From NCBI RefSeq assembly GCF_014212135.1, contig NZ_JACJVQ010000019.1:434001-498000 (forward strand): a stretch of 64,000 bases of DNA, read 5' to 3'. How positions within the stretch are numbered: the first letter of the stretch is position 1; each line of letters begins with the position of its first letter. Of this stretch, positions 58,790 to 64,000 are shown piece by piece. The notes beneath the pieces are model-generated. The model saw only the letters and a program-made list of their open reading frames with translations, was not told where the DNA came from and searched no databases. This DNA comes from Cohnella thailandensis. Lineage in GTDB: Bacteria; Bacillota; Bacilli; Paenibacillales; Paenibacillaceae. The translations under genes were made by a program, and so were the position numbers.

Positions 58790-60763
58790 ATGGGGATCGG
58801 TGCAGCTTGGGCCCGCTGGTTGGCTGAGAGACATAGGACGCAGGGGAGACCGGAGCGTTCCCTCTTCTGGTATAGCCGATTAGGCGAACGGCGGATGACC
58901 GAAGATGACCGTTTGATCTATGCGAAGCTCTTGCACGAGCAGGATCGCATGGACGAGGCCGTTCGCATTCTAAGCGAGCTCATTGCCTTATCAAACCGTA
59001 CGGATGCTCTGTTGGAGAGAGCTCTCGTCTATAATGACACCGGGCGAGAGCAAGAGGCCATTCGCGACCTGGACGAGGCGATCCGCCAAGAGCCGGAAGA
59101 GTATATTTATTGGTATACGAGAGCGATCTCCTATAGCAACTTAAGGAAGTACGAAGAAGCCGCCGCAAGCATGGAGATGGCGCTGGAGAGAAGCGGGGAA
59201 GAATCCCGCTCCTCGACCGGCTACGAGCTGGCCTGCATCTGCCTCCGCCTGGAGCGGATCGACCGGGCTATTCAGCTGCTGGAACAGGTTGCCGGACAAG
59301 AGAAGACATTGATCCCACTCCATCTCTATCGCCTGTCCGAAGCTTTAGAGTCGTCGGGCCGGGAATCCGAAGCGCTGGCCGAGCTTCGCAAAGCCGTGCG
59401 AATGCAGAGCCGTCTTCGTCTTAGCAAGGACGGGGGAGCCGAGTTCTTAAAGGAGAGAACCCGTTATTCGGATACCGCGATTCAGACGCTGATGGCGATC
59501 GTGGATTCGGAGTACGGCTTCCGAATGAAGGAATCCCAACTGCTCGAGAAGGCGGGTTATCTGGAGGAAGCCTTCGCAACGATCGAACAAGGCTTGAAGG
59601 AATACCCGGGGGAAGAGCTTCTTCTTATCCGCCAAGGGGTGCTGTTGCGCCAGCTGGGCCGGGAAGAGGAGGCGATCGCTCTATTGAGCCGGCTGACGGA
59701 GGCGGATCCGGATAACTTCTCGGCAAGAATGGAGCTGATCCTGACTTATCGCAGGCAGGAACGCTGGGAGCAAGCGGTAGATATTCTGGAGGATACGCTG
59801 AAGCGCAACCCCGGCCAGACGGTCGTCCGGTATTGGCTAGTCGACGTGCTGCGCGACTCCGGGAAGCTGCACGAGGCGAATACGGCAAGCAGCGCCCTTA
59901 CGGAAGCGGAGCCTGAAGATCCGCTGAATTGGAAGCAGAGGGCGGAGCTGTTCATCGATATGGAGCAGTACGAAGAAGCGGATCGGGCTTACACGAAAGC
60001 CATCGCGCTGGATGGGAGCGCGGATTACTATATGCGACGGAGCTTCTCGCGTTATATGGCCCGCCATTACGAAGCCGCCATGTTGGATATTCAGGAGGCG
60101 ATCGCGATCGAGCCCTCTCTCCGCGAGGACGGCAAGACCGCCTACGCGCTCGCGGAGCTCTATGCGGGCATGAAGAATTTCGCGCTGGCCGACGAGGAAT
60201 ACAGCCGGGCTATCCGCTTGGAAGACGACAATCCGCATTTATATGAACGGAGGGCGGCCGCCCGGATGAACGCCAAGAGCTATTCGGCCGCCATCGAGGA
60301 TTGCCGCGCGGGGCTCGCTCTCGTACCGGAGCAAACCAGGCTTATCTGGATGAAGAGCTATCTTCATTGGGAGTTGGGGGAATACGAACCTGCGCTTCAG
60401 GAAGCCCTGCACTATGTCCGGCTCGTACCGGACGACGAGCAAGGGCTGCTCAACCTGTCGACGATCTATTCCAATCTCCGCCGGTACGACGAGGCGATCG
60501 AGGCGATCAACCGGGCCATCGCGCTCCAGCCCTTCGCCTCTCGGCTGTATCTTGAACGAGCCTCCCTTTATTACCATCATCGATTCGATCGCTCCCGGGC
60601 GGCAGACGACCTGGTCGATTGGCTGCTCTATGCCGCTGCCGAACGTTCCCGGGAAGATCCGCTCTCCCTTCTGGACGAGTTGGACGGATTCGACGACGAG
60701 ATGCGCGGACGAGCCCGGGAGCAATATTCGAGCGGATTCGGCGCCAGCCGCTATCTTATTTAA
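58790..60763 (+). CDS. TPR-repeat protein
   Basis: A 657-residue soluble protein made almost entirely of tetratricopeptide repeats. The pattern W-x2-L/G-x2-Y ... A ... P recurs about every 34 residues (for example ALAYNDTGREQEAIRDLDEA-like blocks). Such superhelices scaffold protein complexes. No enzymatic domain or signal peptide is apparent. GGAGGGAAGG precedes the ATG. A long repeat-made protein like this could be sporulation- or stress-related, but nothing proves it. Confidence 0.85.
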   Translation: MGIGAAWARWLAERHRTQGRPERSLFWYSRLGERRMTEDDRLIYAKLLHEQDRMDEAVRILSELIALSNRTDALLERALVYNDTGREQEAIRDLDEAIRQEPEEYIYWYTRAISYSNLRKYEEAAASMEMALERSGEESRSSTGYELACICLRLERIDRAIQLLEQVAGQEKTLIPLHLYRLSEALESSGRESEALAELRKAVRMQSRLRLSKDGGAEFLKERTRYSDTAIQTLMAIVDSEYGFRMKESQLLEKAGYLEEAFATIEQGLKEYPGEELLLIRQGVLLRQLGREEEAIALLSRLTEADPDNFSARMELILTYRRQERWEQAVDILEDTLKRNPGQTVVRYWLVDVLRDSGKLHEANTASSALTEAEPEDPLNWKQRAELFIDMEQYEEADRAYTKAIALDGSADYYMRRSFSRYMARHYEAAMLDIQEAIAIEPSLREDGKTAYALAELYAGMKNFALADEEYSRAIRLEDDNPHLYERRAAARMNAKSYSAAIEDCRAGLALVPEQTRLIWMKSYLHWELGEYEPALQEALHYVRLVPDDEQGLLNLSTIYSNLRRYDEAIEAINRAIALQPFASRLYLERASLYYHHRFDRSRAADDLVDWLLYAAAERSREDPLSLLDELDGFDDEMRGRAREQYSSGFGASRYLI

Positions 60764-60776
60764 AGTGAATGGGGAT

Positions 60777-60827
60777 TTCGGTTATGGTAAAATGAGGGGA
60801 AGTCCGCGGTCGCGGACCATAACCGAA
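60777..60827 (+). promoter_or_regulatory. Nested hairpin in the leader of the YbjQ-type gene
   Basis: TTCGGTTATGGT (60777-60788) pairs perfectly with ACCATAACCGAA (60816-60827). Inside, TCCGCG and CGCGGA (60803-60816) form a second arm. The structure ends 4 bases before AGGAGG. It could mask or expose the ribosome binding site or be a protein-binding site. Confidence 0.6.
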
Positions 60828-60844
60828 TTCTAGGAGGCATTCCC

Positions 60845-61165
60845 ATGCTGGTCACCACCACCTCGAACGTTGAAGGCTACCGAATTTCGAACTACTACGG
60901 TCTCGTAAACGGAGAAACGATTATGGGAGCGAACGTGTTCCGCGATTTTATGGCTTCCATCACGGATATCGTAGGCGGCCGTTCCGGCGCTTACGAGAAT
61001 AAGCTGAAGGAAGCGCGCGACACCGCGATCTCCGAGATGGTGAGCCAAGCGCAGAGAATGGGCGCCAATGCTATCGTGGGCGTGGATGTCGATTACGAGG
61101 TCGTGCGCGACGGCATGCTGATGGTCGCGGCAAGCGGAACGGCCGTATTCGTTCAGCAGGCATAA
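60845..61165 (+). CDS. YbjQ/UPF0145 family protein
   Basis: A 106-residue protein of the YbjQ family (putative heavy-metal-binding, pentameric in structures). The opening LVTTTSNVEGYRI, the central GANVFRDFMASITDIVGGRS and GANAIVGVDVDYEV are diagnostic. The biological role is unproven. AGGAGG precedes the ATG. The leader carries a striking nested hairpin. Confidence 0.95.
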   Translation: MLVTTTSNVEGYRISNYYGLVNGETIMGANVFRDFMASITDIVGGRSGAYENKLKEARDTAISEMVSQAQRMGANAIVGVDVDYEVVRDGMLMVAASGTAVFVQQA

Positions 61166-61242
61166 GCCGCGTCTGTAACGGACGCATATTAAACCAGGAA
61201 TAGCAGATACTGGGGAGAGACTAGCCAAAGGCGGTGCTCCCC

Positions 61243-61923
61243 ATGTGTCAGCGATACTCCCTTACGGCTCGATTGCCTGAGCTGATCGAGCAATTCCGGA
61301 TCGATACGGTCGATGCGTCCGTATCGTACCGGCCCAAATACAATCTGTCGCCTACCCAAGACGGCACCATTCTGTACGAATACCGCAAGGAACGGATTCT
61401 GGACAGCTTCCGGTGGGGCTTCATGCCGTATTGGTCGAAGGACGGCGTCAATGCGGACGGAAGCGCGATCGGCGATCGGCTCATCTATCGGAGAATCGTC
61501 AACAAGCAGCGCTGCGTCATCCCGTGCTGCGGATTCTACGGCTGGCGGGAAGACAAGAAGGTTCGGCAGCCGATGCGCATCGTATACCGGGACAAGCGAA
61601 CGTTCGCGATCCCCGGCTTCTACGAGATATGGCCTCGAGTGGACGGAGGAGCGATCAAGGCGTTCACGATGCTGACGACGCCGGCAAGCGGATTCGTTGC
61701 GGATTATTCCAATCGGATGCCGGCCATCCTCGACGAGGACGGAATCGACGCTTGGCTGAGCGAAGACAACAAGGAATACCGCCAGGTCTATCCGGCCATA
61801 CGGGAGCTGCCCGTAGATCAGCTTGAAGCGTTTCCCGTCGGCGGTTACATTAACGATCTTACGTTGGAGACGCCGGATTGCGCGGAGCCGATTCGCCCCG
61901 TATTCGCTGCAATGAGAAGATAA
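61243..61923 (+). CDS. SRAP (YedK/HMCES)-family protein with altered active site
   Basis: A 226-residue member of the SOS response-associated peptidase family, whose normal members covalently cap abasic sites in single-stranded DNA through Cys2. Cys2 is kept (MCQRYSL), which fixes the start at ATG 61243 rather than the GTG at 61234. But the conserved Glu of GFYEW is Gly (GFYGW), the His of the H-x-R-M-P motif is Asn (NRMP), and the INARAE block is not recognisable (GDRLIYRRI). It may be a non-catalytic or differently acting branch. AAAGGCGGTG lies upstream. Confidence 0.85.
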   Translation: MCQRYSLTARLPELIEQFRIDTVDASVSYRPKYNLSPTQDGTILYEYRKERILDSFRWGFMPYWSKDGVNADGSAIGDRLIYRRIVNKQRCVIPCCGFYGWREDKKVRQPMRIVYRDKRTFAIPGFYEIWPRVDGGAIKAFTMLTTPASGFVADYSNRMPAILDEDGIDAWLSEDNKEYRQVYPAIRELPVDQLEAFPVGGYINDLTLETPDCAEPIRPVFAAMRR

Positions 61924-61927
61924 AGCG

Positions 61928-61966
61928 ACAGCCTCTGCGGCCACCGAAACCGCGGAGGCTGTTTTG
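61928..61966 (+). terminator. Terminator after the SRAP gene
   Basis: ACAGCCTCTGCGG (61928-61940) pairs with CCGCGGAGGCTGT (61950-61962) with one wobble, then Ts. Confidence 0.85.
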
Positions 61967-62006
61967 ATTAAGCATGGCCCGCAAGCTGGAAGGAGAGGAC
62001 ACAGGA

Positions 62007-63017
62007 ATGGAGAAGCCGGTTTACGTCTATTTGCTGTCGGGATTTCTGGGCAGCGGCAAAACGACCTTATTGCAAAAACTCATACGAGAAGCGGAGAAGA
62101 GAGGACAGAAGTCCGCCGTCCTCATGAACGAAGCGGGGGAGGTCAATCTGGACGGATTGGCCTTGGACGATACGGTCCCGATGTCCGAGCTGCTGGGCGG
62201 CTGCATCTGCTGCTCCATCAAGTCGGACGTCGGAATGGAGCTGCTTGAGCTCGTTCAGACGCATAAGCCCGACATCGTCTGGATCGAGGCAACGGGAGTC
62301 GCGCAGCCGCTCGAAATTATCGATGCGGTTACCGAGACTTCGCTTTATGCCAAGCTTGAGCTACAGGGCGTGCTCACGGTCGTGGATGCCCGGCACCTGC
62401 TCGATCGCCTTCGCATCGGTTCCGGCAAGACGTTTAAGCTTATGAAGGAGCAGATTCGCGTATCCTCTACGCTGCTCTTGAACAAATCCGATTTGGTAGG
62501 GGAGAAGGAGCTTAGGGAGCTTCGGCAGCAGCTTCGCGAATGGAATCCCCATGCGGATATCGTGCAGACGGTGAGATGCGAGGCAGACTGGTCTTCCCTG
62601 TGGACGCGTACCGATGAGGCGGGGGCTACGGGAATCCTAACCGAGTCAATCGATCGCCCCTCTCCGGTGACGGACCACGGCCATCAAGAGCGTCACCTGC
62701 ATCCCCAACACGACCACCATCACGACCACGAACACATTAACGTCTGGACTCGTTATTTGGATTTTCCGCTGGACAGCGTCCTTTTCGAACAATTCCTGAA
62801 GGAGCTTCCGGACGAGGTTTACCGAGCCAAGGGAATCGTGACATTCACGGATACGCCTAGCCGCTTCCTGTTCCAATACGCGTACAAGGAGAGCGACTTT
62901 ATGAGGATTACGCCGCAGAAGACCGTTCACGACGTGCTCGTCTTTATCGGCGAGGACTTCTCCCGGTCCGACCTGGAAGATCGCCTGCTCAAGCTGGGAG
63001 TAGCCTCATCCGTTTAA
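62007..63017 (+). CDS. CobW/COG0523-family metal chaperone GTPase
   Basis: A 336-residue G3E GTPase. Walker A GFLGSGKT is at residues 12-19, the metal-binding CxCC motif is C66-x-C68-C69 (GGCICCS), NKSD gives guanine specificity (159-162), and a His-rich stretch (224-243) precedes the CobW C-terminal domain. The His-rich loop and CxCC point to zinc delivery (ZNG1/YciC-like), although the family also includes the cobalt-related CobW. The ATG at 62007 has AAGGAG ten bases upstream. No Zur box was recognised in the short leader. Confidence 0.93.
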   Translation: MEKPVYVYLLSGFLGSGKTTLLQKLIREAEKRGQKSAVLMNEAGEVNLDGLALDDTVPMSELLGGCICCSIKSDVGMELLELVQTHKPDIVWIEATGVAQPLEIIDAVTETSLYAKLELQGVLTVVDARHLLDRLRIGSGKTFKLMKEQIRVSSTLLLNKSDLVGEKELRELRQQLREWNPHADIVQTVRCEADWSSLWTRTDEAGATGILTESIDRPSPVTDHGHQERHLHPQHDHHHDHEHINVWTRYLDFPLDSVLFEQFLKELPDEVYRAKGIVTFTDTPSRFLFQYAYKESDFMRITPQKTVHDVLVFIGEDFSRSDLEDRLLKLGVASSV

Positions 63018-63019
63018 AA

Positions 63020-63070
63020 CAGTTAGCCCGTAAATCAAGCCTGCGCCTCACGCGCGGGCTGTTTCTTTTT
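63020..63070 (+). terminator. Terminator after the CobW-family gene
   Basis: AGCCCG (63025-63030) pairs with CGGGCT (63055-63060), with flanking ACAG/CTGT and an inner GC-rich arm, then TTTCTTTTT. Confidence 0.7.
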
Positions 63071-63137
63071 GCGCATTCTCCGGCATGCGCGCATGGGGGG
63101 CCGTTCCGAGGGAATAGTAAGGCAAGAGGTGGTAAAA

Positions 63138-64000
63138 ATGGAATACGAATTAATCCGTATCGGGCGAGTTCCGTGCATCATGATGATCCTGTTATCGATC
63201 GGCCTTATGAACCATGTCATGATCGCGCCGATGGTGCTGAATCAAGCCGGCAGGGATTCGTGGCTCGCCGTGATCCTTACCGCCGCCCTTCTTCCTCTAT
63301 GGATTCTGCTGTTCAGACCGGTTATTCGCGCCATCGGCACGCAAGCGCTGCCGGCATGGCTGGAGGAACGGGCCGGCAAAGCCGCCAAAGGAATCGTCAT
63401 TGCCGTTCTCTGCGCGCTGCTCGCTATGATCGCGATTCCTACCGCCTTGGATACGGTTCAATGGGCGGAGTCGATGTATCTTCCGAACACGCCCCCGTTC
63501 GCGCTTTCTTTCGTATTGGCAGCCTTGTGCGCGATAGGCGCCGTCCTGGGAATCCATGTCATCGCCTACGTGTCGTGCCTGCTGCTTCCGGTCGTCAGCA
63601 CGCTCGGCTTCTTCGTCTCCGGAGCCAATATGCACCGCAAGGATTACAGCCAACTGCTGCCGATCCTGGAGCATGGCTGGTCTCCGGTCTTAAGCGGAAT
63701 GGTGATGGTCGCGGGAGGATTCATCGAGCTGAGTCTCTTCGCGTTGTTTCAGGGATACGTCGACAAGCCGTTCCGAACTCATCACCTATTCGTCACTGCA
63801 GGCATCGTCGTCATCCTGACGCTTGGACCGATCATCGGGATTCTGACGGAATTCGGGCCCTATGAAGCGGTCATTCAGCGTTATCCGGCCTTTATCCAGT
63901 GGAGGCTGGTCCAGATCGGCAAATACTTCGAGCATGTCGACTTCTTCGCGATGTTCCAATGGATATCGGGGTCTTATGTTCGTACGGCGTGCTCGATGGC
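63138..64000 (+). CDS. Spore germination permease (GerAB-type), start of a second receptor locus, partial
   Basis: The first 287 codons of a GerAB-type permease; the gene continues beyond the right edge. It is a paralogue of the gene at 5528: NHVMIAPMVLNQAGRDSWLA opens the first helices, PILEHGWSPVLSGM and GPIIGILTEFGPYEA match PIMEHGWSPIADGM and GPIVGAITEFGPREA. AGAGGTGG precedes the ATG. An A and a C subunit probably follow outside the window. Confidence 0.93.
   Translation, partial: MEYELIRIGRVPCIMMILLSIGLMNHVMIAPMVLNQAGRDSWLAVILTAALLPLWILLFRPVIRAIGTQALPAWLEERAGKAAKGIVIAVLCALLAMIAIPTALDTVQWAESMYLPNTPPFALSFVLAALCAIGAVLGIHVIAYVSCLLLPVVSTLGFFVSGANMHRKDYSQLLPILEHGWSPVLSGMVMVAGGFIELSLFALFQGYVDKPFRTHHLFVTAGIVVILTLGPIIGILTEFGPYEAVIQRYPAFIQWRLVQIGKYFEHVDFFAMFQWISGSYVRTACSM

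Noticed and set aside
63173..63865. 230-codon frame at the right end
   Set aside because: Out of frame with the germination permease that starts at 63138 and continues beyond the window.

Overview
The window reads as chromosomal DNA of an endospore-forming Bacillota of the Paenibacillaceae type (Paenibacillus/Cohnella-like). Signs are GC-rich third codon positions, AGGAGG-type ribosome binding sites with frequent TTG and GTG starts, two germinant-receptor loci, S-layer-homology (SLH) surface proteins, sigma-A promoters with 17-18 bp spacers, and Gram-positive regulatory RNAs (a purine and a cobalamin riboswitch). No tRNA, rRNA, CRISPR array, insertion sequence or prophage was seen. Genus assignment is inference.

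Layout. 1-5.4 kb: end of a beta-propeller gene, an SNF2/SWIM helicase, a metallo-beta-lactamase-fold hydrolase and greA. 5.5-9.3 kb: a germinant receptor operon in B-A-C order. 9.3-12.7 kb: a GntR-controlled ABC exporter operon with a palindromic operator lying on its promoter. 12.7-15.3 kb: a small helical protein, an aldo/keto reductase, and an EamA transporter behind a purine riboswitch that appears to be an ON switch. 15.3-21 kb: a solitary tyrosine recombinase, MsrA fused to a dead MsrB domain, a coiled-coil protein, a zinc-finger/DUF2087 regulator, a YebC-family protein and a sulfotransferase. 21-30.7 kb: UbiD-family decarboxylase, glutaminase, RNase Z, a UPF0303 protein, a DHHW protein, CtaB, a methyltransferase-TPR protein and a partner, then a palindromic array of 50-bp repeats. 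30.7-33.4 kb: molybdate uptake (modAB) divergent from a helix-turn-helix/binding-protein regulator.

34.8-45.4 kb is the most striking region. A cobalamin riboswitch precedes six genes that read as one operon: a 1497-residue SLH-anchored protein with two alpha/alpha barrels and transcobalamin-like (DUF4430) modules, a membrane-anchored DUF4430 protein, the T, A and S parts of an ECF transporter, and a second SLH/DUF4430 protein. I read it as a Gram-positive counterpart of transcobalamin/intrinsic-factor capture coupled to ECF uptake of vitamin B12 or other corrinoids. Regulation is read from the sequence; ligand binding is inferred.

45.4-64 kb: selD-mnmH (selenouridine in tRNA), a cation diffusion facilitator, a HAD hydrolase, a small gene with a perfect LexA box in its promoter, an ABC ATPase with a GNAT partner, MOSC and SDR genes, a two-gene 2-oxoacid:ferredoxin oxidoreductase, several Paenibacillaceae-type proteins of unknown function, a TPR protein, a YbjQ-type protein, an SRAP-family protein lacking key residues, a CobW-type GTPase, and the start of a second germinant receptor locus cut by the right edge.
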